From positions 186,001-250,000 of the forward strand of contig NZ_QMDI01000005.1 in NCBI RefSeq assembly GCF_003336755.1: DNA of 64,000 bases, given 5' to 3'. The DNA comes from Elioraea thermophila (ex Habib et al. 2022) (GTDB taxonomy: Bacteria > Pseudomonadota > Alphaproteobacteria > Acetobacterales > Acetobacteraceae). The number at the start of each line of letters is the position of its first letter. Position 1 is the stretch's first letter. The notes under the pieces were generated by a model. That model was given only the letters and a program-made list of their open reading frames with translations. It searched no databases and was not told the origin of the DNA. Shown in pieces: positions 1 to 8,304 of this stretch. The position numbers and the translations under genes were made by a program.

Positions 1-113
1 GCCACGGCAGCCACTACGACACCTCGGGCAGGATCAGGAAGGGCCCCGCCCCGCGGAACCTTGAGATTCCGCCCTACACCTTCACATCCGACACCACGAT
101 CCGGATCGGCTGA
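1..113 (+). CDS. petA: Ubiquinol-cytochrome c reductase iron-sulfur (Rieske) subunit, C-terminal fragment
   Basis: Only the last 36 codons are in the window, in the frame beginning at base 3 and ending with TGA at 111-113. The fragment opens with [17 protein letters not shown], the conserved end of Rieske proteins in which the second cluster-binding region leads into SxYDxSGRxRxGPAP. The protein carries the 2Fe-2S cluster of the bc1 complex on the periplasmic face and passes electrons from ubiquinol to cytochrome c1. The cytochrome b gene starts 12 bases later, so this is the first gene of a petABC operon. The N-terminal part, including the transmembrane anchor and cluster ligands, lies outside the window. 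Confidence 0.9.
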   Translation, partial: HGSHYDTSGRIRKGPAPRNLEIPPYTFTSDTTIRIG

Positions 114-125
114 GGAGCACGCTCC

Positions 126-1391
126 ATGGTCGGACTGCACAAGAGCGAGATGAAGAACCCGGTGGTGCGCTGGATCGACGAGCGCCTGCCGGTGTTCACC
201 CTGATGGACAAGGAATATTCGAAGTTCCCGGTGCCGCGGAACCTCACCTACATGTGGAGCTTCGGCGGCATGGCGATGGTCATCCTGATGATGATGATCG
301 TCACCGGCATCTTCCTCGCCATGTTCTACATTCCGCACACCGCGCACGCCTTCGACTCGGTCGAGCGCATCATGCGGGACGTGAATTACGGCTGGCTGAT
401 CCGCTACCTGCACTCGAACGGGGCCAGCATGTTCTTCATCGTGGTCTACATCCACACCTTCCGCGGCCTCTACTACGGGTCCTACAAGCATCCGCGCGAA
501 CTGCTGTGGATCCTCGGCGTCGTCATCCTGCTCCTGATGATGGGCACGGCCTTCATGGGCTACGTGCTGCCCTGGGGGCAGATGAGCTTCTGGGGTGCCA
601 CCGTGATCACCAACATGGTGAGCGCGGTGCCGTGGGTGGGTGATGCGCTGGTGGTGTGGCTCTGGGGCGGCTTCGCGGTCGACAACCCGACTCTGACCCG
701 CTTCTACAGCCTGCACTATCTGCTGCCGTTCGCGATCGTCGGCGTGGTGTTCCTGCACATCGTCGCCCTGCACATCACCTCGTCGAACAATCCGCTCGGG
801 GTCGAGCCGAAGGGCCCGCAGGACACCATCCCCTTCCACCCCTACATGACGATCAAGGACAGCTTCGCGATCCTGCTGTTCTTCATCTTCTACTTCGTCT
901 TCGTCTTCTTCTACCCGAATTACCTCGGGCACCCGGACAACTACATTCCGGCCGACCCGCTGGTGACGCCGCCGCACATCGTGCCGGAGTGGTACTTCCT
1001 GCCCTTCTACGCGATCCTGCGCGCGGTGCCGGACAAGCTGGGCGGTGTGGTGCTGATGTTCGCCTCGATCGCCATCCTGTTCGTGCTGCCCTGGCTCGAC
1101 ACCAGCCCCGTGCGGTCGATGAAGTTCCGCCCGCTGGCGCGCCCCTTCTTCTGGGCCTTCGTCGGCTCCTGCCTGCTGCTCGGCTACGTCGGGGCGCAGC
1201 CGGCGGAAGGGATCTGGGTGCCGCTCGCCCGCGTCGGCACGGCGTACTACTTCGCCTACTTCCTCGTCATCCTGCCCCTCCTCGGCAAGCTCGAGACGCC
1301 GCTGCCGCTGCCCACCTCCATCTCCGAGCGCGTGCTGGGTGGCGGCCCCGTGCCGGCGGCGGTGGCGGCGAAGCCGATGGAGAAGGCCTGA
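126..1391 (+). CDS. petB: Cytochrome b of the bc1 complex
   Basis: This 421-residue membrane protein is the quinol-oxidising, proton-translocating core of the bc1 complex. Two pairs of heme-ligand histidines are visible, at about H96/H110 and H197/H211, each pair 14 residues apart. The quinol-site motif PEWY lies at about 287-290. Several hydrophobic spans are clear, including those near residues 46-67, 125-148 and 246-263. Length matches full bacterial cytochrome b rather than the split b6/subunit IV form. A GAGGAG-like ribosome site (113-118) precedes the ATG. Its stop overlaps the cytochrome c1 start (TGATG at 1389-1393), which implies translational coupling. Confidence 0.97.
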   Translation: MVGLHKSEMKNPVVRWIDERLPVFTLMDKEYSKFPVPRNLTYMWSFGGMAMVILMMMIVTGIFLAMFYIPHTAHAFDSVERIMRDVNYGWLIRYLHSNGASMFFIVVYIHTFRGLYYGSYKHPRELLWILGVVILLLMMGTAFMGYVLPWGQMSFWGATVITNMVSAVPWVGDALVVWLWGGFAVDNPTLTRFYSLHYLLPFAIVGVVFLHIVALHITSSNNPLGVEPKGPQDTIPFHPYMTIKDSFAILLFFIFYFVFVFFYPNYLGHPDNYIPADPLVTPPHIVPEWYFLPFYAILRAVPDKLGGVVLMFASIAILFVLPWLDTSPVRSMKFRPLARPFFWAFVGSCLLLGYVGAQPAEGIWVPLARVGTAYYFAYFLVILPLLGKLETPLPLPTSISERVLGGGPVPAAVAAKPMEKA

Positions 1392-2170
1392 TGCGCAGCT
1401 TGCGTTCCCTCCTCGGCGGGCTCTTCGGCGCGGCACTCGCCGCGGGGCTCGCCGCTTCGGCCTTCGCCGCCGGCGAGGCGCCGACCCCGCCGCGGCAGAA
1501 CTGGTCGTTCAGCGGGGTGTTCGGCACCTTCGACCGGGCCGCGGCGCAGCGGGGCTTGCTCGTCTACAAGCAGGTCTGCGCCTCGTGCCACGGGCTGAAG
1601 CGGGTGGCGTATCGCAACCTCGCCGCGATCGGGCTGTCCGAGGAGGAGATCCGCGCTCTGGCGGCCGAGATCATGGTCGTCGACGGGCCGAACGACGAGG
1701 GCCAGATGTTCGAGCGGCCCGGCCGCCCGTCCGATCGGTTCCGCTCGCCCTTCCCGAACGAGCAGGCGGCGCGGGCGGCGAACAACGGCGCCTATCCGGT
1801 CGACCTGTCCTTGATCACCAAGGCGCGTCTCGGTGGCGCGGACTACCTTTATGCCCTGCTCACCGGCTATCGCGATGAACCCCCGCCGGGGGTTGCGGTG
1901 CTCGAGGGTCTGCACTGGAACGACTACTTCCCGGGGCATTGGATCGCCATGGCTCGCCCGCTCTATGACGACATGGTGGAGTACCCCGACGGGACGAAGG
2001 CGACCACCGAGCAGATGGCCTGGGACGTCACAACCTTCCTCGCCTGGGCGTCCCAGCCCTATTTGGAGGAGCAGCGGCAGATCGGCGTGCGCGCCATCCT
2101 GTTCCTGATCGTGCTCGCGGGTCTCACCTATGCGGTGAAACGGCGCGTCTGGGCCGACCTGAAGCACTGA
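1391..2170 (+). CDS. petC: Cytochrome c1 of the bc1 complex
   Basis: This 259-residue protein accepts electrons from the Rieske subunit and passes them to a soluble or membrane cytochrome c. It has an N-terminal signal peptide (about residues 1-27, ending SAFAAG) and a CASCH heme c attachment motif at 63-67. The probable axial methionine is M187 in the IAMARPL segment. A C-terminal membrane anchor spans about 233-250 and is followed by a basic cytosolic tail. The ATG overlaps the petB stop codon by one base. A strong intrinsic terminator 41 bases after the stop closes the operon. Confidence 0.96.
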   Translation: MRSLRSLLGGLFGAALAAGLAASAFAAGEAPTPPRQNWSFSGVFGTFDRAAAQRGLLVYKQVCASCHGLKRVAYRNLAAIGLSEEEIRALAAEIMVVDGPNDEGQMFERPGRPSDRFRSPFPNEQAARAANNGAYPVDLSLITKARLGGADYLYALLTGYRDEPPPGVAVLEGLHWNDYFPGHWIAMARPLYDDMVEYPDGTKATTEQMAWDVTTFLAWASQPYLEEQRQIGVRAILFLIVLAGLTYAVKRRVWADLKH

Positions 2171-2211
2171 GCGCGAGGGGGGCCGACGCCGCCCCCTTGC
2201 CAAACGACATG

Positions 2212-2244
2212 AGGCCGCCCCACTACGGGGCGGCCTTTCGTTTT
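2212..2244 (+). terminator. Rho-independent terminator of petABC
   Basis: There is a perfect 10-bp stem (2212-2221 pairing with 2227-2236) around a 5-base loop ACTAC, followed by TTCGTTTT. It lies between the petC stop and the mtnP start and fits a classic intrinsic terminator. Confidence 0.9.
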
Positions 2245-2258
2245 CGAGGATGCACGGG

Positions 2259-3167
2259 ATGGCGGAAGATGCGGTTCCCTCGCCGGTGATCGGCATCATC
2301 GGTGGGTCGGGGATCTACGACATCGACGGGCTCGAGGACGCGGAGTGGCGCGAGGTGCGCACGCCCTGGGGCCTGCCGTCGGGGCAGCTCCTGTTCGGCC
2401 GGCTCGCGGGCGTGCCATGCGTCTTCCTGCCGCGGCACGACCGCGGCCATCGCCTGTCGCCGACCGACCTGCCGTACCGCGCCAACATCGACGCGCTGAA
2501 GCGCGCCGGCTGCACGGAGATCCTCTCCCTCTCCGCCGTCGGTTCGCTGCGCGCGGACCTCCCGCCCGGCACCTTCGTCATCGTCGACCAGTTCATCGAC
2601 CGCACCTTCGCCCGCCAGAAATCCTTCTTCGGTGCGGGCTGTGTGGCCCACGTGTCGATGGCCGACCCGGTCTGTCGGCGCCTGGGCGACATCCTGGAGG
2701 ACGGGTGTCGCGCCTTGGGGCTGCCGCACAGGCGCGGCGGCACCTATCTCGTCATGGAAGGGCCGCAGTTCTCCACTCGGGCGGAGAGCGAGCTCTACCG
2801 CGCCTGGGGCTGCGACGTGATCGGCATGACCAACATGCCGGAAGCCAAGCTCGCGCGCGAAGCCGAGCTCTGTTACGCCACCGTCGCGATGGTGACGGAC
2901 TACGACTGCTGGCACCCGGAACACGACCACGTCACCGTCGAGCTCGTGGTCAAGGTGCTGTTCGAGAACGCGGCGAAGGCGCGCGCCCTGCTCAAAGAGG
3001 TGATCCCCAAGCTCGGCGAACGGAAGGCGCTCTGCCACGCCGGTTGCCACACCGCGCTGGAGAACGCGATCATCACCGCGCCCGACAAGCGCGACCCCAG
3101 CTTGCTCGATCGGCTCGACGTCATCGCCGGCCGCGTCTTGCGCGCCGAACGGGAAGGCGAAGGCTGA
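2259..3167 (+). CDS. mtnP: S-methyl-5'-thioadenosine phosphorylase
   Basis: This enzyme cleaves 5'-methylthioadenosine with phosphate to adenine and methylthioribose-1-phosphate, the first step of methionine salvage. Family marks include the opening IGGSGIYDI, the phosphate-site RHDRGHRLSP, the purine-site MEGPQFSTRAES and the late DYDCW segment. An upstream in-frame ATG exists at 2250, but the GAGG at 2246-2249 abuts it directly. That same GAGG is well spaced (9 bases) for the ATG at 2259, which is chosen here (302 residues). The gene stands just after the petABC terminator, so it is probably transcribed separately. The J-domain gene follows after 3 bases. Confidence 0.93.
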   Translation: MAEDAVPSPVIGIIGGSGIYDIDGLEDAEWREVRTPWGLPSGQLLFGRLAGVPCVFLPRHDRGHRLSPTDLPYRANIDALKRAGCTEILSLSAVGSLRADLPPGTFVIVDQFIDRTFARQKSFFGAGCVAHVSMADPVCRRLGDILEDGCRALGLPHRRGGTYLVMEGPQFSTRAESELYRAWGCDVIGMTNMPEAKLAREAELCYATVAMVTDYDCWHPEHDHVTVELVVKVLFENAAKARALLKEVIPKLGERKALCHAGCHTALENAIITAPDKRDPSLLDRLDVIAGRVLRAEREGEG

Positions 3168-3170
3168 GCG

Positions 3171-4079
3171 GTGGCCAAGGACCCCTACGCCATCCTCGGC
3201 GTGCCGAGGACCGCCTCGGCCGAGGAGATCAAGGCCGCCTATCGCAAGCTCGCGAAGAAGCTGCACCCGGACCTCAATCCGGGCGACCGTTCGGCGGAGG
3301 CGCGCTTCAAGGAGGTGTCGGCGGCCTACGATCTCCTCTCCGACCCCGAGAAGCGTCGACGCTACGACGCGGGCGAGATCGACGCCGAGGGCCAGGAGAA
3401 GCCGCGCGGGCCTTTCTTCCGCGACCGTCCCGAGGCCGGCACGTTCCGCTGGCGAAGCGGGCCTCGCGCCGGGCCCTCCGGGCTCGAGGACCTGTTCGAG
3501 GACCTGTTCGGGGGCGAGGCGGGCGAGGTCCGCTTCGCCTTCCCCGGCGAGGACATCCGCCTCCGCCTCACCGTGCCGTTCCTCGAGGCGGTGAACGGCG
3601 GCAAGGCGCGCGTCACCCTGCCCTCGGGCGACGTGATCGATCTGACCATCCCGCCCGGGGCGGAGGACGGCACCATCCTCCGCCTGCGCGGCAAGGGACT
3701 GCCCGGCATCGGTGGCGGCCCGCCCGGCGATGCCCTGGTCGAACTCGCGGTCGAGCCCCACCCGCTCTTTCGCCGCGAGGGCGAGACGATCCGCTACGAC
3801 CTGCCGGTCAGCCTCGCCGAAGCCGTGCTGGGCGCGAAGGTCGAGGCACCGACGCCCGCAGGCCCCGTGATGCTGACCATCCCGCCCGGCTCCAACACCG
3901 GCACCGTGCTTCGCCTGCGCGGCCGCGGCGTGGCACGGGCGGACGGGTCGCGCGGCGACTGTCTCGTCACCCTCAAGGTGGTTCTGCCACCGAAACCCGA
4001 TCGCGAGCTCGAGGAGTTCCTCCGCCGCTGGGAAGCGGGCAAGCGGTACGATCCGCGCGCCGGGCTCGGAGGTGCGTGA
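3171..4079 (+). CDS. cbpA: CbpA-type DnaJ co-chaperone
   Basis: This 302-residue Hsp40 begins with a J domain (residues 1-66) containing the HPD motif at 32-34 that stimulates DnaK ATPase. A Gly/Phe/Arg-rich linker follows, then two beta-rich substrate-binding domains from about residue 125. The cysteine-rich zinc finger of true DnaJ is absent, which places it with CbpA/DjlA-like proteins. The start is GTG, 3 bases after the mtnP stop. It overlaps the next gene by TGATG, and that gene encodes the CbpM-type modulator. Such pairing is characteristic of CbpA and supports the call. Confidence 0.93.
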   Translation: MAKDPYAILGVPRTASAEEIKAAYRKLAKKLHPDLNPGDRSAEARFKEVSAAYDLLSDPEKRRRYDAGEIDAEGQEKPRGPFFRDRPEAGTFRWRSGPRAGPSGLEDLFEDLFGGEAGEVRFAFPGEDIRLRLTVPFLEAVNGGKARVTLPSGDVIDLTIPPGAEDGTILRLRGKGLPGIGGGPPGDALVELAVEPHPLFRREGETIRYDLPVSLAEAVLGAKVEAPTPAGPVMLTIPPGSNTGTVLRLRGRGVARADGSRGDCLVTLKVVLPPKPDRELEEFLRRWEAGKRYDPRAGLGGA

Positions 4080-4375
4080 TGGACATCGAGACCTTCTGCC
4101 TGCGTGCCCGCCTCGAGATCGAAACGGTCCGCTCCTGGATCGAAGCCGGCTTCGTGCGCGCCGAACTCTCGGAGGCCGATCTCGCCCGGGCGGCGCTGAT
4201 CCGCGACCTGATCGAGGACCTCGGCGTCAATCTCGAAGGGGTCGAGGTGGTGCTCGATCTGCTCGATCAGCTGCACGAGGCGCGCGCCGCGCTGCGCCGC
4301 GTGCTCGCCGCGCTGGCCGACGCCGACCCCGCCGTCCGCGCGCGCGTCGCCGCCGCCCTGCGCGATCGCCCCTGA
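4079..4375 (+). CDS. cbpM: Chaperone modulator CbpM
   Basis: This 98-residue protein has a MerR-like N-terminal helix-turn-helix look (FCLRARLEIETVRSWIEAGF) followed by a helical tail. That layout matches CbpM, the inhibitor that binds the J domain of CbpA. Its ATG overlaps the cbpA stop codon, and the pair is a known two-gene unit. It ends 4 bases from the convergent UPF0114 gene. The identification rests on the context together with the short family motif. Confidence 0.85.
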   Translation: MDIETFCLRARLEIETVRSWIEAGFVRAELSEADLARAALIRDLIEDLGVNLEGVEVVLDLLDQLHEARAALRRVLAALADADPAVRARVAAALRDRP

Positions 4376-4379
4376 GCCG

Positions 4380-4913
4380 TCAGCCGGCGTCCCGCGGCGC
4401 GCCCGTCCCGTCGCGCCGCGCGCTCACCCGATCGAGGAAGGCGAGCGCGACCGCGGTCGCGATCAGCACCACGTGCACGATCACCTTCCAGGTCAGCGCC
4501 TCACCCGAGTAGCGCTCGGAGTTGAGGTGGACCTGCAGCATGTGCACGAGGCTGATCGCAGCGATGGAGGAGGCGACCGTCACCTTCAGCGTCGCCGCAT
4601 CGAGGGTGACCAGCCAGCCCGGCCGGCGCGCATCGTCGCGCGCCACCGCCACCCGGCGGATGTAGTGCGAGAAGAGCGAGACGGCGACGGTGAAGATCAA
4701 CCCCGCGATCAGAGCGAGGTCGATGAGGTCGAGCACCGCGACGATGACGGGCGCCTTGTCGGGAGCCGGAAAGGCGAGCGCGAAACGCGCGAGTGCGACC
4801 AGGAACTGGGCGGCGAACAGCGCGAGCGTGACGACGAGACCGAGGATGAAGGCCAACAGGAGCCAGCGGCTGCCGACGACGAGGCGGGCGGCGAGATGCT
4901 CGAGCCGGTCCAT
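4380..4913 (-). CDS. UPF0114 (YqhA) family membrane protein
   Basis: This 177-residue integral membrane protein has about four hydrophobic helices (near residues 14-42, 55-82, 105-127 and 140-160). Segments such as ARLVVGSRWLLLAFILGL and DLALIAGLIFTV resemble the YqhA/UPF0114 family, whose function is not firmly established. It lies 15 bases downstream of the HAD hydrolase gene on the same strand, so the two may be co-transcribed. It converges on cbpM with only 4 bases between stop codons. Confidence 0.82.
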   Translation of the reverse strand: MDRLEHLAARLVVGSRWLLLAFILGLVVTLALFAAQFLVALARFALAFPAPDKAPVIVAVLDLIDLALIAGLIFTVAVSLFSHYIRRVAVARDDARRPGWLVTLDAATLKVTVASSIAAISLVHMLQVHLNSERYSGEALTWKVIVHVVLIATAVALAFLDRVSARRDGTGAPRDAG

Positions 4914-4928
4914 CGCCCACAGGTCCGC

Positions 4929-5552
4929 TCAGACGGGAAGACCGAGCCTCGCGAGGTCGCGGGCGAGCGCCTCGGCGCCCGCGAAGCGGAGCGCATGGAG
5001 CCCCACCGCGCGCGCGCCTTCGACGTTCTTTGCCGAATCGTCGATGAACAGGGTCCGCTCCGGGGCAAGACCGAACCGCGCGAGCGCATGGCGATAGATG
5101 GCGGGTTCGGGCTTCACCAGGCCGATGCGCCCCGAGACGACGATGGCGCGGAAGCGGGCGAGGAACGGATACAGTCGTTCCGCATACGGCCAGGTTTCGG
5201 CCGACCAGTTGGTGAGCGCATAGAGCGGCACGCCCGCGTCATCCAGGCGCTCCAGCAGGGCGACGGTACCGGCGATCGCGCCGTTCAGCATCTCCGGCCA
5301 ACGCCCGCGATAGGCGGCGATCAGCTCAGCCTGGTCGGGGTGACAGGCGGACAGTTCCGCGATCGCCTGCGCCCAGGGCCGGCCGCGGTCCTGCTCCAGG
5401 TTCCACGCCGGGGTGCAGACCTCGGCGAGGAAGCGCTCCATCTCCGCCTCGTCCGCGAACAGCTTGCGATAGAGGTGGCGCGGGTTCCAGTCGATCAGCA
5501 CGCCGCCCAGGTCGAAGATGACGGCATCGATGGCAGGAGTGTCGGTGCTCAT
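4929..5552 (-). CDS. HAD-superfamily hydrolase (haloacid dehalogenase-like phosphatase)
   Basis: This 207-residue protein carries the HAD motifs in order: I, FDLGGVLID near residue 13 with the nucleophilic Asp at about 14; II, LTNWS; III, the Lys in GLVKPEPAIY; and IV, FIDDSAKNV. The insertion between motifs I and II is helical, as in the two-haloacid dehalogenase/YihX-like subgroup. Substrate cannot be deduced. An alternative GTG start lies three codons upstream at 5561. Neither start has a strong ribosome site, so the ATG is preferred. Confidence 0.88.
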   Translation of the reverse strand: MSTDTPAIDAVIFDLGGVLIDWNPRHLYRKLFADEAEMERFLAEVCTPAWNLEQDRGRPWAQAIAELSACHPDQAELIAAYRGRWPEMLNGAIAGTVALLERLDDAGVPLYALTNWSAETWPYAERLYPFLARFRAIVVSGRIGLVKPEPAIYRHALARFGLAPERTLFIDDSAKNVEGARAVGLHALRFAGAEALARDLARLGLPV

Positions 5553-5602
5553 GCCGGGCACGGATCACGGGACGGGGCGCGCGTCAACCGAAGAGCGCGC
5601 GC

Positions 5603-8200
5603 TCAAGCAGGCAGGGCAGCCACCGCCTCGCGCACGCGATCGGCGATCATCTGCGCATCCGCCGCCCCGGCGGTGAGTTCGGCGGCGGAGAGCGGGGCGC
5701 CGAAGACGACGCGGACGGGATGGGGTTTCGGAAAGCGCGCCGTGCGCGGCATCGCCTCGAAGGTGCCGACGATGCGGGCCGGCACTACGGGTGCTCCGGT
5801 CGCGCGCACGAGCTCGCCGATGCCAGGGAGGAAACGCTGGATCGCGCCGTCGGGGCTGCGCCAGGACTCCGGAAACCAGACCAGGCACTCGCCGCGGGCA
5901 AGCGATTCCTTCGCGTAGGCGAGGGTGGTCGCAGGCGCGCGCTCCTCGACCGGGAAGATCCGTGCCGCGCGGGCGAGGAAACGCCCCGCGCGCGTGCGAA
6001 AGAGGCGCGAGGCTTCGCCCGACCAGCGCACACGCGCGAGCGCCTCGCCGGGCAGGGCAGCGGCCATGATCGCGGGATCGAGGTCGGAGAGGTGGTTCGC
6101 CGCGATGATCACGGGGCCGGGGGGGATGTTGGTGCGCCCCTCGGTGCGCAGCCGGAACATCGCCGCGCAGAGCGCCTGGTTGAGGATGGCGAGCGCGCGC
6201 CCCGCCAAGCGATACGGCCAGGGTGGCGGATCGAGCCAACGCAGATCGGGGGCGGCGGGCTTCACCGGAGCAGGACCGCCGGAGCGGGCAACGGCGAGGG
6301 CGAGGATGTCGCGCACCGTCGTCACCCCCGCCCAGTCCTCCTCGGTGAAGGCAAGCCCGAGGCGGCTTTCCGCCTCGAGCGAGATCTCCACCCAGCCGAG
6401 GCTGTCGATGCCGAGATCGAGCTGCGGCGACTGCGCGGGCGAAACGAGCCGGTCGGGGAAGCGCGCACGCAGGAGCTCCCACATCGCCTTCGCCGCGGGC
6501 TCTGCGAGCAGGCGATGATCCTCGTCCGTCATTGTCGCTGCGGGCGAAGTGCGGCCGGCACGGGCGGCGTCGTACAGCGCGGGCAGGCGGAAGCGCTGGA
6601 TCTTGCCGAGGCGGGTGCGCGGCAGCGCCTCGCGCGTGATGGCGAAGCCGGCGAGCCTCTGCCACGAAGGGAGACCCTGCTGCGCGGTCGCCAGCGCCAC
6701 GCGCACCGCGTCCTCGATGCGCGGCGAGCCCGAAGCCGCAATCGCTCCTTCGTCGGGTACGACGAGGGCGACGAGCTTGCCCTCGCGCTCCAGCACGGCG
6801 ATCTCCTTGATCGCGGGGTCGGCACCGAGGCGCTTCTCCAGCTCCTCGGGGAGGACGTTCTTGCCGCCGCCGAGCACGATCATTTCCTTCACGCGCCCGA
6901 CGATGTGCACGTAGCCGTCCCGGTCGATGAAGCCCAAGTCGCCGGTGCGGAACCAGCCGTCCGCCGTGAAGGCCGCTTCGTTCGCCTCCCTGTCGTTCCG
7001 ATAGCCGGAGAAGACGGACGGTCCGCGGCACTGCAGTTCGCCCACCCCGTGCTCGTCGGCGTCGGCGACGCGCAGCTCGACTCCGGGCAGCGGCCAGCCC
7101 TCCGAGCCGATGCGCGCCTTGTCCTTGTGGTTGTTGGTGAGGATGGAGGCCGTCTCGGCGAGCCCCCAGCCGGAGAGCACCTGCCAGCCCAACGCCTCGA
7201 GCGGCCAGATGACGGAGGCCTCGAACGCGGCCCCACCGGAGGCCATCAGCCACAGATCGGGTGCCAACTGGGCATGCAGCGAGCGGAACAGATGCCGCCC
7301 GGCGCGAATGCCGAAGCGGCGGCGCAGCAGCATGGAGAGCGAAAAGAGGGCGCGGAAGGCCGCCCGCTTGACGAGCGGCTGCGCGCGCACGCGCGCCATC
7401 AGCCCATCGAGCAGCGCGGCGTAGAGCCGGGGAACCGCCACCATCACCGTGCAGCGGCCCTCCTTGAGCGCGGCGACGAGATGCGGCCCGGTCACGCTTT
7501 CGGGCAACACCACGGTCGTTCCGATGGTGAACGGGGTGAGGATGCCGACCGTCAGCGGATAGACGTGGTGCAAGGGAAGCGGGAGCAGCGCGCGGTCGGC
7601 TTCCGTCACGATGCCCTGTGCGGCAAGCGCGCGCACGTTGTGCAGGACGTTGGCGTGGGTAAGCAGGAAGGTCTTCGGCCGCCCTGTGGTGCCGGAGGTG
7701 GCGACCAGCATCATCGGATCATCCGCTGCGATCGGCGGCAGGGCGGCCTTCGGTCCGGCAGCGAGCTCGGACCAATGCGTCAGTCCCTCGGCCCGCTCGA
7801 GCGCGACCAGCGCGAGGTCGGGGGCGAGGGCGCGCACGGTGGCGGCATGGGCGGCGGAGGCGAAGGCGAGTTTGGGCGCGATGTCGGCGACGAGGACGCG
7901 TGCCTCCTCCTCCGTCGTCAGATCGTCGAGGGCGGCGGCGATGGCGCCGAGCGCGCCGAGAGCAAGCCGCACGATCACCCAGTCGACGGAGTTGGGGCCC
8001 CACAGCAGCACCATGTCGCCGCGGCCGAAGCCCCGCGCGGCAAGCGCGCCGGCAAGCAACAAGGCCGCCTCGCCGATGGCGGCGAAGCCCGTTTCTTCGC
8101 CCTTGCCGCCGCGCACGTGCACGAGTGCGGGCTTGTCGCCGAAGCGGGCGAGGTCGGACACGAGGTCACGCAGCGTGGCGGGGGCGACGGGCGCGCGCAT
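5603..8200 (-). CDS. Fused AMP-forming acyl ligase, acyl carrier domain and PlsC acyltransferase
   Basis: The 865-residue product has three parts. Residues 1-545 form an adenylate-forming ligase, with ATSGTTGRPKT at about 167-177, a GWGLAET segment near 344, RTGDLGF near 418 and a C-terminal catalytic Lys region LPRTRLGK. Residues about 560-640 form an acyl carrier domain with a phosphopantetheine serine at about S600 in LGIDSLGW. Residues 665-865 are a PlsC-type acyltransferase with the HxxxxD motif at about H703-D708 in NHLSDLD. It should activate a fatty acid, hold it as a thioester and pass it to a lysophospholipid or similar acceptor. The order is opposite to E. coli Aas. An upstream start at 8281 would run toward the divergent antiporter gene, so the ATG at 8200 is chosen. 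Confidence 0.9.
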   Translation of the reverse strand: MRAPVAPATLRDLVSDLARFGDKPALVHVRGGKGEETGFAAIGEAALLLAGALAARGFGRGDMVLLWGPNSVDWVIVRLALGALGAIAAALDDLTTEEEARVLVADIAPKLAFASAAHAATVRALAPDLALVALERAEGLTHWSELAAGPKAALPPIAADDPMMLVATSGTTGRPKTFLLTHANVLHNVRALAAQGIVTEADRALLPLPLHHVYPLTVGILTPFTIGTTVVLPESVTGPHLVAALKEGRCTVMVAVPRLYAALLDGLMARVRAQPLVKRAAFRALFSLSMLLRRRFGIRAGRHLFRSLHAQLAPDLWLMASGGAAFEASVIWPLEALGWQVLSGWGLAETASILTNNHKDKARIGSEGWPLPGVELRVADADEHGVGELQCRGPSVFSGYRNDREANEAAFTADGWFRTGDLGFIDRDGYVHIVGRVKEMIVLGGGKNVLPEELEKRLGADPAIKEIAVLEREGKLVALVVPDEGAIAASGSPRIEDAVRVALATAQQGLPSWQRLAGFAITREALPRTRLGKIQRFRLPALYDAARAGRTSPAATMTDEDHRLLAEPAAKAMWELLRARFPDRLVSPAQSPQLDLGIDSLGWVEISLEAESRLGLAFTEEDWAGVTTVRDILALAVARSGGPAPVKPAAPDLRWLDPPPWPYRLAGRALAILNQALCAAMFRLRTEGRTNIPPGPVIIAANHLSDLDPAIMAAALPGEALARVRWSGEASRLFRTRAGRFLARAARIFPVEERAPATTLAYAKESLARGECLVWFPESWRSPDGAIQRFLPGIGELVRATGAPVVPARIVGTFEAMPRTARFPKPHPVRVVFGAPLSAAELTAGAADAQMIADRVREAVAALPA

Positions 8201-8304
8201 GCGCGGAATGTGGGGAGAGCCCGCCCGGGCCCCAAGCGCGGGCGGCGGTTTCCGTGCGCGGCGGAACCTGCCTAGTCTCACCGCATCAGGGAGGAGGGCC
8301 GGCC

